A DNA stretch of 64,000 nucleotides from positions 7,962,501-8,026,500 of the forward strand of contig NZ_JACHMG010000001.1 in NCBI RefSeq assembly GCF_014204865.1. The letters are read 5' to 3'. The translations under genes were made by a program, and so were the position numbers. Below are positions 28,896 through 37,154 of the stretch, in pieces. Every line of letters begins with the position of its first letter. Position 1 is the stretch's first letter. The stretch comes from Amycolatopsis jiangsuensis (GTDB lineage: Bacteria; Actinomycetota; Actinomycetes; Mycobacteriales; Pseudonocardiaceae). The notes under the pieces are model-generated. The model did no database searches, was not told the DNA's origin, and saw nothing but the letters and a program-made list of their open reading frames with translations.

Positions 28896-28896
28896 G

Positions 28897-29310
28897 ATGG
28901 ATACTGACTCTGACGACGGTTCGAGGCGCTTCTACGCGAAAGACTGTCCCTCTCGTACGGTGGTGGACGTGCTCGCGAACAAGTGGGTGCTCTACCTCCT
29001 CAGCATCCTCGAGGGCAGCGCGCGGCCGCTCCGGTTCACCGAGATCCGCTGCCGGATCGACGGCATCACACAGAAATCGCTCACCCAGGCACTGCGCAAC
29101 CTCGAACGCGACGGCCTCGTCAGCCGCACCGTCTACCCGGCCATCCCGCCCCACGTCGAATACGCCCTGACCGACCTCGGCCTCGAAGCGGGGCGGCTCA
29201 CCACCCAGATCGCCGAATGGTCCCGCGCCAACGCACCGCGGATCGTCGCGGCTCGCGACCACCACGCGCAGAAGCCGTCCGCCGCGTTCGGCAGTCCTGA
29301 GCAGCGGTGA
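28897..29310 (+). CDS. HxlR-family transcriptional regulator
   Basis: A 137-residue regulator from ATG 28897; ATG 28882 is in frame but would put the operator inside the gene. Winged HTH: near-N-terminal Cys (FYAKDCPSRTVVDVLANKWV), then LLSILEGSARPLRFTEIRCR, and LTQALRNLERDGLVSRTVYP. The CPS Cys is the redox-sensing position in HypR/QorR-like HxlR proteins (family knowledge). It probably controls the divergent NmrA gene. It ends 3 bp before the convergent argS stop. Confidence 0.9.
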   Translation: MDTDSDDGSRRFYAKDCPSRTVVDVLANKWVLYLLSILEGSARPLRFTEIRCRIDGITQKSLTQALRNLERDGLVSRTVYPAIPPHVEYALTDLGLEAGRLTTQIAEWSRANAPRIVAARDHHAQKPSAAFGSPEQR

Positions 29311-29313
29311 GCG

Positions 29314-31041
29314 TCAGAGACGTCGGGGCGCCTCGATACCGAGCAAGCCCAGGCCGAGTACGAGGGTCCGCGAGGTCAGTGCCGACAGCTGGAGCCGGGA
29401 GTCCCGTAGCTCCGGTGTCTCTGCAGTGAGCACGGGACATTGTTCGTAGAACCGTGAGAACGCGACAGCGGTGTCGTACAGATACGTACACAGCTTGTGC
29501 GGTGCGTACGCCGACACTGCCGCCCGTACAGCCTCACCGAAGCGCAAGAGAGTAAGCGCCAGTGCTCGTTCCGCCGCTTCGGCCAGTATGACGGGCGCGC
29601 CGTCGCCGCGGTCGCCTGCTTTGGCGAGGATCGACTCGATCCGCGCGTGCGCGTACTGCAGGTAGACGGACGTGTTGCCGTCCTTGGCGAGCATGCGGTC
29701 CCACGCGAACACGTAGTCCCGCTCGCGGTCCCCGGACAGATCGGCGTACTTCACCGCGCCGATGCCCACCGCATGCGCGACAGCGCGCTGTTCCGCGGCG
29801 CTCAGTTCGCTGCGCTCGGAGACGACCTCCGCGGCCTGGCTGACCGCTTCGTCGAGCAAGTCGGCGAGCTTGATCGTCTCGCCGGCGCGTGTCCGCATCA
29901 CCTTGCCGTCCGCGCCGAGCACCGAGCCGAATCCGATGTGCTCGGCGTGCACACCGTCGAGCCATCCGGCCGCGCGGCACACCGCGAAAAGCATCGCGAA
30001 GTGCTGTGCTTGCGGCGTGCCGACCACGTACAGCAGATCGGTCGCACCACGCTCGGCGGTCCAGTACTTCGCCGTGGCGAGATCCGTGGCCGCGTAGCCG
30101 TAGCCGCCGTCCCGTTTGCGCACGATCAGCGGCAGCCGATCGTCGTCGCGGTTGCGGAAGCCTTCGGGGAACACGCAGACCGCGCCGTCGCTGATCTCGG
30201 TGAGCCCACTTGCCTCGAGTTCGTCGACGACTTTCGCGAGATTCGGGTTGTAGAAGCTTTCACCGTAGAGGTCAGCGTTGGTGAGCGTGGTGCCGAGCTG
30301 CCGGTAGACCTCGTTGAAATGCCGAGTCGACTCGTCGATGAGTTCCTGCCATACCGCAAGGGTTTCGGTGTCCCCGCCCTGCAGTTTCACCACGCGCTCG
30401 CGGGACCTCGTCGCGAACGCCTCGTCGCTGTCGAACTTCCGGCGCGCGGCCTGGTAGAACGCGTTGAGGTCGCTGATTCCGCCACGCACCGCGGGCGGTT
30501 CGTCGATCAGATGCTCGATGAGCATGCCGAAGGGGGTGCCCCAGTCGCCGAGATGGTTGTGCGGCAGCACTTCGTGCCCGGCGAACCGCAGCAGCCGGGC
30601 GATCGCGTCACCGAGCACTGTGGACCGCAGATGCCCGACGTGCATCTCCTTCGCGACGTTGGGGCTGCTGTAGTCGAGGGCGATGCGGCGCGGCTTTTCC
30701 GCCGGGGCCACACCGAGCCGGTCGTCGCCCGCCAGCGCTGCCACGCGCCGTTCCAGCCACGAGCGGCGCAGGACGAGATTCACGAATCCGGGACCTGCGA
30801 TCTCCGGTGGCTCGGCGATGTCTCCCAGGTCCAGGTGCGCGACGATCTGCGCGGCCACCTCCCGCGGTGGCCGGCCGAGCCGCTTGCCGAGGCTCATCGC
30901 CAGGTTGCACTGGTAGTCGACACCGTCGCGAGTGGACACGACGACGAGTGCGTCCGCCGGTTCCGGGTCGATGCCGAAGGCGCTGTGGAGGGCGTTCACC
31001 ACGCGTCGCCCCAGTTCCTCGTTCACTTCGAGCTGCTGCAC
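29314..31041 (-). CDS. argS: Arginyl-tRNA synthetase, E. coli-like type, probably a second copy
   Basis: A 575-residue class I synthetase. GTG 31041 follows GAAGGAGGGACACC. The N-terminal Add-1 domain is followed by HIGH-type SSPNVAKEMHVGHLRST, the HNHLGDWGTPFGMLIEHL segment, and the anticodon-binding C-domain ending LLGIEAPRRL. In actinomycetes the housekeeping argS usually sits with lysA/hom/thr genes; this one is isolated between HxlR and an MFS gene, and its codon use (many TCG, CGT and TAC codons) differs from its neighbours. It may be an acquired extra copy, for example inhibitor-resistant. Whether another argS exists cannot be seen here. Confidence 0.88.
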   Translation of the reverse strand: MQQLEVNEELGRRVVNALHSAFGIDPEPADALVVVSTRDGVDYQCNLAMSLGKRLGRPPREVAAQIVAHLDLGDIAEPPEIAGPGFVNLVLRRSWLERRVAALAGDDRLGVAPAEKPRRIALDYSSPNVAKEMHVGHLRSTVLGDAIARLLRFAGHEVLPHNHLGDWGTPFGMLIEHLIDEPPAVRGGISDLNAFYQAARRKFDSDEAFATRSRERVVKLQGGDTETLAVWQELIDESTRHFNEVYRQLGTTLTNADLYGESFYNPNLAKVVDELEASGLTEISDGAVCVFPEGFRNRDDDRLPLIVRKRDGGYGYAATDLATAKYWTAERGATDLLYVVGTPQAQHFAMLFAVCRAAGWLDGVHAEHIGFGSVLGADGKVMRTRAGETIKLADLLDEAVSQAAEVVSERSELSAAEQRAVAHAVGIGAVKYADLSGDRERDYVFAWDRMLAKDGNTSVYLQYAHARIESILAKAGDRGDGAPVILAEAAERALALTLLRFGEAVRAAVSAYAPHKLCTYLYDTAVAFSRFYEQCPVLTAETPELRDSRLQLSALTSRTLVLGLGLLGIEAPRRL

Positions 31042-31108
31042 GGTGTCCCTCCTTCGCGTCGTCGGATCGGGGCAGCGTACCGACTCCGCGCGGACGGGTT
31101 CGACGTGT

Positions 31109-32401
31109 TTACCGCAGCTCGCTGCCCTTCGTCTCGGGCAGGCGCAGGATGACGAGAAACGCGATCGCCGCCGCGACGGCCACGTACCAGAAGAACGCGG
31201 TGCCGGCACCGGTCGTGGACAGCGCGTTGAGCACTAGGGGAGCGGTGCCGCCGAACACCGCGACGGTGAGGTTGTACCAGGCGCCGATGCCCAGGCCGCG
31301 CAGTTCTGTGGGGAACAGCTCGCTCATGATCGCCGGGGCCAGCGAGGTCATCGCGGTGTAGAGCCCGAGCCCCACGCAGAACACGACGAGCAGGCTGCCC
31401 AGCCCGGGTCGTACGAGGTAGGAGAGCGGCACGATCACCAGTGCGGTCGCTCCCGACCACACGAGCAGTTGCGGTCGGCGTCCGGCCCGGTCGGCGAGCG
31501 CCCCCATCGGGTACTGCAGCGCGACGAACAGCGCGGTGCCGATGGACAGCGCTAGGAAGGTGTCTACGTCGTCCGCGCCACGGGTCTTGACCGCGAACGA
31601 GGTGAGCGCGCTGAAGAACGTGTAGTAGCAGAGCGTGGACAGCATGGTGAAGCCGACGAGCTGCCCGACCGCGCGGGGATGGTGCGTAAGCGTGGTGAGC
31701 AGCGGTCGCCGGACGCGCCGGGCTTGGTCCTTCTTCTGGTGGTACAGCTCGGTTTCCGCGAGACTGCGGCGCAGCCAGAGGCCGACCACGCCGAGCACGC
31801 CGCCGAGCAGGAACGGAATCCTCCAGCCGAACGAACCGAGCTGGGCCTTGTCCATGGTGCGCGCGAGCACGAAGCCGAGCACGGTCGCGATGAGCACGGC
31901 GGTGCCGGTGGAGATGTAGAAGAACGAGGAGTACCGCCCCCGCCGCTGCCTCGGCGCGACCTCGCCGAGGTAGGCCGAGGCGTTGGACACTTCGCCGCCG
32001 AGCGAGAGCCCCTGCGCGATCCGCGCGATCAGCAGCAACACCGGCGCGAGCCATCCGACCTGCGCGAACGTGGGCAATACTCCGATCGCGACGGACCCGC
32101 CGGCCATCAGCCCGATGGTGAGGATCATGGCCGGCTTGCGTCCGTGCACGTCGGCGAACCGCCCGAGCAGCACCCCGCCGAGCGGCCGGAAGAAGAACGC
32201 GAGCGCATAGGTGGCGAACGTGTTGATCAGGGCGAGCGCATCATTGCCGGGCGGGAAGAAGGCCCCGGCGAAGTAGATGCTGAACGTCGCATAGATCGTC
32301 CAGTCGAACCACTCGAGCGCGTTCCCGGCACTGGCGGCGAACAACTTCCGCACCGGCAACCGATGCCGCACCACACCCTCGACCGCCGCCGGCTCACCCA
32401 T
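31109..32401 (-). CDS. MFS transporter, metabolite:H+ symporter (MHS)-like
   Basis: A 430-residue, 12-span permease. ATG 32401 was chosen, with GGAGG 8 nt upstream. The N-terminus LFAASAGNALEWFDWTIYAT is the MHS-family signature; RFADVHGRKPAMIL is the MFS loop 2-3 motif; LIARIAQGLSLGGEVSNASA is transmembrane 4. MHS members import organic acids and betaines; the substrate is unknown. It lies 67 bp upstream of argS on the same strand. Its promoter region adjoins the large octamer array starting 105 bp away. Confidence 0.88.
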   Translation of the reverse strand: MGEPAAVEGVVRHRLPVRKLFAASAGNALEWFDWTIYATFSIYFAGAFFPPGNDALALINTFATYALAFFFRPLGGVLLGRFADVHGRKPAMILTIGLMAGGSVAIGVLPTFAQVGWLAPVLLLIARIAQGLSLGGEVSNASAYLGEVAPRQRRGRYSSFFYISTGTAVLIATVLGFVLARTMDKAQLGSFGWRIPFLLGGVLGVVGLWLRRSLAETELYHQKKDQARRVRRPLLTTLTHHPRAVGQLVGFTMLSTLCYYTFFSALTSFAVKTRGADDVDTFLALSIGTALFVALQYPMGALADRAGRRPQLLVWSGATALVIVPLSYLVRPGLGSLLVVFCVGLGLYTAMTSLAPAIMSELFPTELRGLGIGAWYNLTVAVFGGTAPLVLNALSTTGAGTAFFWYVAVAAAIAFLVILRLPETKGSELR

Positions 32402-32505
32402 CCGCCCGACCTCCACATCCACCCGGAGTGGAACGGCACTTTGCCAGAAAGCTCCGGAATTCGGTAGCGCCCGCCGCATCCTGGACCGGCCCGGCGATGC
32501 TGTCC

Positions 32506-32869
32506 TTGCGGGGTTGCGGGGTTGCGGGGTTGCGGGGTTGCGGGGTTGCGGGGTTGCGGGGTTGCGGGGTTGCGGGGTTGCGGGGTTGCGGGGTTGCGGG
32601 GTTGCGGGGTTGCGGGGTTGCGGGGTTGCGGGGTTGCGGGGTTGCGGGGTTGCGGGGTTGCGGGGTTGCGGGGTTGCGGGGTTGCGGGGTTGCGGGGTTG
32701 CGGGGTTGCGGGGTTGCGGGGTTGCGGGGTTGCGGGGTTGCGGGGTTGCGGGGTTGCGGGGTTGCGGGGTTGCGGGGTTGCGGGGTTGCGGGGTTGCGGG
32801 GTTGCGGGGTTGCGGGGTTGCGGGGTTGCGGGGTTGCGGGGTTGCGGGGTTGCGGGGTTGCGGGGTTGC
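32506..32869. repeat. Tandem 8-bp array A, TTGCGGGG, 45.5 copies
   Basis: A perfect 364-bp run of the octamer TTGCGGGG with no interruption seen. The plus strand has GGGG every 8 nt (G4N4), a strong G-quadruplex pattern. It starts with TCCTTGC at 32503-32509 and ends in CCCTTGCTCAGG. It lies 105 bp upstream of the MFS start codon. Confidence 0.97.
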
Positions 32870-32924
32870 CCTTGCTCAGGCGTCTTGCCCTCGCTCTCGA
32901 TGCCCCGCGCTCCCGGCGATCCTT

Positions 32925-32998
32925 GCCCAGGTGCCCAGGTGCCCAGGTGCCCAGGTGCCCAGGTGCCCAGGTGCCCAGGTGCCCAGGTGCCCAGGTGC
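32925..32998. repeat. Tandem 8-bp array B, GCCCAGGT, 9 copies
   Basis: Nine perfect copies (32925-32996) plus two bases. The minus strand reads GGG every 8 nt. The flank is TCCTTGC (32920-32926), the same motif that begins arrays A and C. Confidence 0.97.
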
Positions 32999-33394
32999 AT
33001 GTCCCTGCCTTGTCCCCGCGCGTGCGTGCTCCTGTCTTGTCCCTGCGCGTGTGACTGTTCCTGCTCTGTTCCTGCACCCGCCCCCGGGACGCATGGCACC
33101 GCCGCCTCGAGCACACGGCGTCCCCCTCGTACGGGCACGCCGGAGGACCCAGCCAGCCCCGCCGCACGTGACTCGACGCAGGGACCGCCGCCTTCGGTAG
33201 GCGGCGCTCTGCTGACTCGCGCAGGCACCAGGGCTTCGCCGACCGCACCGGTATGGCGCCCACTCGCTTGATCAGCGAATAGGGCCGTTCCGGTACGGAA
33301 GGCTTCGCTCACGCCAGCAGGCACGAAAGCTCCGCCCTCTGCCACCGCCGTCGCCGCTGCCGTTGTCTCCGACGATTCAATGCGCAGAATCCTT

Positions 33395-33506
33395 ACCCAG
33401 CGACCCAGCGACCCAGCGACCCAGCGACCCAGCGACCCAGCGACCCAGCGACCCAGCGACCCAGCGACCCAGCGACCCAGCGACCCAGCGACCCAGCGAC
33501 CCAGCG
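33395..33506. repeat. Tandem 8-bp array C, ACCCAGCG, 14 copies
   Basis: Fourteen perfect copies. The minus strand reads GGG every 8 nt (CGCTGGGT). It begins at TCCTTAC (33390-33396). Same unit length as arrays A and B but a different sequence. Confidence 0.97.
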
Positions 33507-33809
33507 GTTGCACGTTTCGCACCACGTGCTGCTCACCAAGTCACCTGCCGAGTCCGCATGCTGCGTCGTTCGGCTGAGCCTTCACGTCGTGTCACTCACG
33601 CATCGCACGGTGGTGAGCCAGCCCCGCACAGCCCGCGCGGAGGATGTGCGTCGCCCATATCGCCGAGGTACCCGCACAGCCCGCACCGGCCCCGCACAGC
33701 CCGCGTCAGCCCGCCGTCACCCCGCACGCTACGACGTTCACTTCCCGTCCGACAGATCCCCTCCTCCCTTCACAAACACCCGTTCCACACGGCCTCCGCA
33801 AGCCCCGGC

Positions 33810-35918
33810 TCAGGCTGTGCTGGCCAAGGCGAACGGGAGCACCGCGTCCGCCCCGGCGTTGCGGAGCAGGCGGGTGGCCAGGGTCATCGTCCAGCCGGTG
33901 TCGATCACGTCGTCCACCAGCAGGACCGGGCCCTGGAGCCCGGCGACCGCCGAGGCCACCGGCTCTGGCAGGCTCAGCCGCCGCCACAGATCCGCCAGGC
34001 GCTGGGCGCTGTTCGCCTGCCGGGGCGGCGGGCCGGCCGAGGCCAGTTCGCCGAGGTAGTCCAGCCGTCCGATCGCGGACAGTCGCAGGGCGAGGCTGTC
34101 GACCAGGTGCGGCCGCGTCGCCGACGGGATCGCGACCACTGCCACCGGCCGCTGCGCCCATCGCCATGAGGCCAGCACCGTGACGCACGCTTCGAACACC
34201 GAGTCCGGCACCTCGCCGTCGGCCGAACCCGTGCCGACGAGCGAGCGCAGCCGCCCGCCCCAGCCCACGTCGGTGAGCCGGCCCAGTACCTGCCCCGGCT
34301 CAGCCTGTTCGCCGGCCGCGATCCGGCCGGACAACGGCACCTCGAGCCCACCCATCCCGCTCGGCCACTGCTTGCGTGGTGCGATGTCCACCCCCGGCCG
34401 GTCCAGCCGTTCCCGCGTGGCGCCGGCCACCTCCTCGGACACCGCCGTGTCCCAGTGCTGTCCGGTGCAGTTGTCGCAACGCCCGCACGGCGCCGCCTCC
34501 GGATCGTCCAGCTGCCGGCGCAGGTACTCCATCCGGCACCCGGTCGTCGCCACGTACCCGAGCATCGCCTCCTGCTCCGCGGCACGCGCCGTACCCACGC
34601 GTTCGTAGCGTTCGCGGTCGTAGTCCCAGTGCTGCCCGGTGCTCTCCCAGCCACCGCGTACCCGGCGCACCGCACCGTCGACGTCGAGCACCTTCAGCAC
34701 CATCTCCAGCCGCGACCGGGAAAGCTCGACCGACGGCTCCAGAGCCGCTGTCGAAAGTGGACGGTCGGCGTAGGACAGCGCATTGAGCACCTGGGACACG
34801 CGCAACTCGTCCGGGAAAGCCAGCGATCCGAAGTACGCCCAGATCGCCTTGTCCTCCCGCCCCGGCAGCAGCACGACCTCGGCCCGCTCCACCCCGCGGC
34901 CGGCCCGGCCGACCTGCTGGTAGTAGGCGATCGGCGAGGACGGCGCGCCCAGGTGCACCACGAAGCCGAGATCCGGCTTGTCGAAACCCATCCCGAGTGC
35001 GGAGGTGGCCACGAGCGCCTTGACGCGGTTCGCCAGCAAATCGTCCTCGGCTGCCTGCCGATCGGCCGGATCGGTCTTGCCGGTGTAGGCCGTGACCGGG
35101 TACCCGCGGTCGCCGAGCAGCGCCGCGACGTCGTGCGCGGCCGCGACCGTGAGGGTGTAGATGATCCCGGATCCGGGCAGCTCCGCCAGGTGTTCGGCGA
35201 GCCAGGCGAGCCGGGCCTGGTCCGTGGGCAGCTCGGCGACCGCCAGCCGCAGACTCTCCCGGTCCAGTGGTCCGCGCAGCACCAGGGTGCCGGCCCGGTC
35301 GCCGATGCCGAGCTGCTCGGCGACGTCGGTGGCCACCCGGTCGTTGGCGGTCGCGGTGGTGGCCAGCACCGGCACCCCGTCGGGCAGCTCACCCAGCAGC
35401 GTGCGCAGCCGCCGGTAGTCCGGCCGGAAGTCGTGCCCCCAGTCGGAGATGCAGTGCGCCTCGTCCACCACCAGCAGTCCGGCCTCCGCGGTGAGCTTGG
35501 GCAGCACCCGGTCGCGGAAATCCGGGTTGTTCAGCCGTTCCGGGCTAACCAGGAGCACATCGACCTCGCCCGTCGCGACACTTGCCTGGACCTGATCCCA
35601 CTCCTGCGCGTTGGCCGAGTTGATCGTCGCCGCGTGGATCCCGGCGCGCGCCGCCGCGGCGATCTGGTTGCGCATCAACGCGAGCAGGGGCGAGACGATC
35701 ACCGTGGGTCCCGCGCCCTGCTCCCGCAGCAGCGCCGTGGCGAGGAAGTACACCGCGGACTTTCCCCATCCGGTGCGCTGCACGACGAGCGCGCGCCGGT
35801 GCTGCGCGACCAGCGCCTCGATGGCCGTCCACTGGTCGTCGCGGAGGGTGGCGGTGTCGCCGGCGAGCGCGCGGAGCAGGGTCTCGGCGCGGGTTCGCAG
35901 GGTCTCGGTGGTGTCCAC
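33810..35918 (-). CDS. RecQ-family DNA helicase fused to phosphoribosyltransferase-like domain
   Basis: About 702 residues. GTG 35918 was preferred; an in-frame start at 35984 is possible. SF2 motifs: QRTGWGKSAVYFLATALL (I), SPLLALMRNQ (Ia), VVDEAHCISDWGHDFRPDYR (II/RecQ loop), TATAND (III), ALGMGFDKPDLGFVVHLG and YYQQVGRAGRG (V, VI). A Zn-binding CRMEYLRRQ-PCGRCDNC cluster follows. There is no HRDC domain; instead the C-terminal ~170 residues end in VLLVDDVIDTGWTMTLATRL, a PRPP-binding loop of ComF/purine-PRTase type. The fusion is known in actinobacteria; its role is not. It is the neighbour of three G-rich octamer arrays. Confidence 0.9.
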   Translation of the reverse strand: MDTTETLRTRAETLLRALAGDTATLRDDQWTAIEALVAQHRRALVVQRTGWGKSAVYFLATALLREQGAGPTVIVSPLLALMRNQIAAAARAGIHAATINSANAQEWDQVQASVATGEVDVLLVSPERLNNPDFRDRVLPKLTAEAGLLVVDEAHCISDWGHDFRPDYRRLRTLLGELPDGVPVLATTATANDRVATDVAEQLGIGDRAGTLVLRGPLDRESLRLAVAELPTDQARLAWLAEHLAELPGSGIIYTLTVAAAHDVAALLGDRGYPVTAYTGKTDPADRQAAEDDLLANRVKALVATSALGMGFDKPDLGFVVHLGAPSSPIAYYQQVGRAGRGVERAEVVLLPGREDKAIWAYFGSLAFPDELRVSQVLNALSYADRPLSTAALEPSVELSRSRLEMVLKVLDVDGAVRRVRGGWESTGQHWDYDRERYERVGTARAAEQEAMLGYVATTGCRMEYLRRQLDDPEAAPCGRCDNCTGQHWDTAVSEEVAGATRERLDRPGVDIAPRKQWPSGMGGLEVPLSGRIAAGEQAEPGQVLGRLTDVGWGGRLRSLVGTGSADGEVPDSVFEACVTVLASWRWAQRPVAVVAIPSATRPHLVDSLALRLSAIGRLDYLGELASAGPPPRQANSAQRLADLWRRLSLPEPVASAVAGLQGPVLLVDDVIDTGWTMTLATRLLRNAGADAVLPFALASTA

Positions 35919-36003
35919 GTCCCCACGTCTACCCCATGTCTCCGACAAACCGGGAGCCGGAGGCGGAGCGAACGGACCGGTCACACTCGAAAACGGAGGG
36001 TTA

Positions 36004-36019
36004 TGTGACTCATGTCACA
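36004..36019. promoter_or_regulatory. Perfect CRP/GlxR-type binding site
   Basis: TGTGACTCATGTCACA is exactly TGTGA-N6-TCACA, the consensus of CRP-family regulators (Crp of mycobacteria, GlxR of corynebacteria). It lies 85 bp upstream of the RecQ-like start and 81 bp upstream of nadD, so it could act on either divergent gene. Confidence 0.7.
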
Positions 36020-36083
36020 AAGTGAGCTGATCTCGGGGCGGCCACGTCGTGGTCCGAAGTGGCAGCCGCCGCGCCCTCGCGCG

Positions 36084-36089
36084 TATAGG
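36084..36089 (+). promoter_or_regulatory. Candidate -10 box of nadD (near-leaderless)
   Basis: TATAGG ends 10 bp before the nadD ATG, so transcription would start within a few bases of the start codon. There is no Shine-Dalgarno there, consistent with a leaderless mRNA. The -35 is not clear. Confidence 0.45.
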
Positions 36090-36099
36090 CTCACCGGCT

Positions 36100-36699
36100 A
36101 TGTCACCACGCCGGATCGGGGTCATGGGCGGCACCTTCGACCCCGTGCACCACGGTCACCTCGTCGCGGCGAGTGAGGTCCAGTCGCGGTTCGCCCTCGA
36201 CGAGGTCATCTTCGTGCCCACCGGCCAGCCGTGGCAGAAGACCGGCCGCCGGGTCACCCGCGCCGAGGACCGTTACCTGATGACGGTGATCGCCACCGCG
36301 TCCAACCCGGTGTTCTCGGTGAGCCGGGTGGACATCGACCGCGGCGGGCAGACCTACACCGTCGACACGCTCCGGGACCTGCACGAGGAGTACCCGGACG
36401 ACGAGCTGTTCTTCATCACCGGCGCGGACGCGCTCGAGCAGATCCTCACCTGGCACAAGGCGGACGAACTGTTCGACTTCGCGCACTTCATCGGCGTCAC
36501 GCGGCCCGGTTACCGGCTCAACTCCCACCACCTTCCCAGCGGCAAGGTCAGTCTCGTCGAGGTCACCGCGATGGCGATTTCGTCCACCGCGTGCCGGGAA
36601 CGCGTCGAACGCGGTGAGCCGGTCTGGTACCTCGTACCGGACGGCGTGGTGCGCTACATCGCGAAGAAGGACCTCTACCGCAAGGACCGCGACGGCTGA
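36100..36699 (+). CDS. nadD: Nicotinate-nucleotide adenylyltransferase
   Basis: A 199-residue enzyme forming nicotinic acid adenine dinucleotide in NAD synthesis. ATG 36100 gives [20 protein letters not shown], the nucleotidyltransferase (H/T)xGH motif. The C-terminal [11 protein letters not shown] holds the ISSTxxR motif, and [15 protein letters not shown] is the family ending. It heads the nadD-rsfS-gpgP-octT-degV cluster, whose order matches M. tuberculosis Rv2421c-Rv2417c from memory. Confidence 0.97.
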   Translation: MSPRRIGVMGGTFDPVHHGHLVAASEVQSRFALDEVIFVPTGQPWQKTGRRVTRAEDRYLMTVIATASNPVFSVSRVDIDRGGQTYTVDTLRDLHEEYPDDELFFITGADALEQILTWHKADELFDFAHFIGVTRPGYRLNSHHLPSGKVSLVEVTAMAISSTACRERVERGEPVWYLVPDGVVRYIAKKDLYRKDRDG

Positions 36700-36743
36700 C
36701 CGGGTACTCTCGTCCGGGCGAACCCCGAATCCGAAGGAGCACT

Positions 36744-37154
36744 GTGGCAGCGACGTCCGAGGCACGGGACCTGGCGGTGGCGGCAGCGCACGCGGCAGCC
36801 GACAAACTGGCCGGCGATGTGGTCGTGCTGGACGTGTCCGACCAGCTGGTGATCACCGACGCCTTCGTGATCGCGTCCGCGCCGAACGAACGGCAGGTCG
36901 GTGCGATCGTCGACAACGTGGAGGAGAAGCTCCGCGTCGACGGGCACAAGCCGGTCCGGCGCGAGGGCGCCCGCGAAGGCCGCTGGGTGCTGCTGGACTA
37001 CGTCGATGTCGTGGTCCACGTGCAGCACGTGGACGAGCGGTCGTTCTACGGACTCGAACGGCTCTGGAAGGACTGCCCGCGGATCGAGGTCGAAGGCCTC
37101 GAGCCGGTGCCCGCCGAGGTGCCCGGCGACGACGCGGAGGGCCGGCAGGCGTGA
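36744..37154 (+). CDS. rsfS: Ribosomal silencing factor RsfS
   Basis: A 136-residue protein from GTG 36744 (GAAGGAGCACT upstream). It binds L14 and blocks subunit joining in starvation. Conserved DVSDQLVITDAFVIASAPN and WVLLDYVDVVVHVQ followed by ERSFYGLERLWKDCPRI are seen. Its stop overlaps the next GTG. Confidence 0.95.
   Translation: MAATSEARDLAVAAAHAAADKLAGDVVVLDVSDQLVITDAFVIASAPNERQVGAIVDNVEEKLRVDGHKPVRREGAREGRWVLLDYVDVVVHVQHVDERSFYGLERLWKDCPRIEVEGLEPVPAEVPGDDAEGRQA

Larger units (their letters stand above)
32402..33809. other. 1.4-kb gene-free locus holding three octamer arrays
   Basis: No protein-like gene is visible on either strand; apparent frames are by-products of the repeats. 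Besides the arrays listed separately, there are short degenerate repeats: two CCTTGTCC/CTTGTCCC-GCGCGTG segments around 33010-33050 and several CCCGCACAGCC-like motifs between 33620 and 33730. The region separates the divergent MFS gene from the 3' end of the RecQ-like gene. Confidence 0.6.

Noticed and set aside
32506..33506. Arrays as CRISPR
   Set aside because: Direct octamers with no spacers; no cas genes nearby.
32428..33525. Long open frames in all six frames across the octamer arrays (for example NPATPQPR-type repeats)
   Set aside because: An 8-bp repeat without stop codons is open in every frame; there are no start/Shine-Dalgarno signals or real domains.
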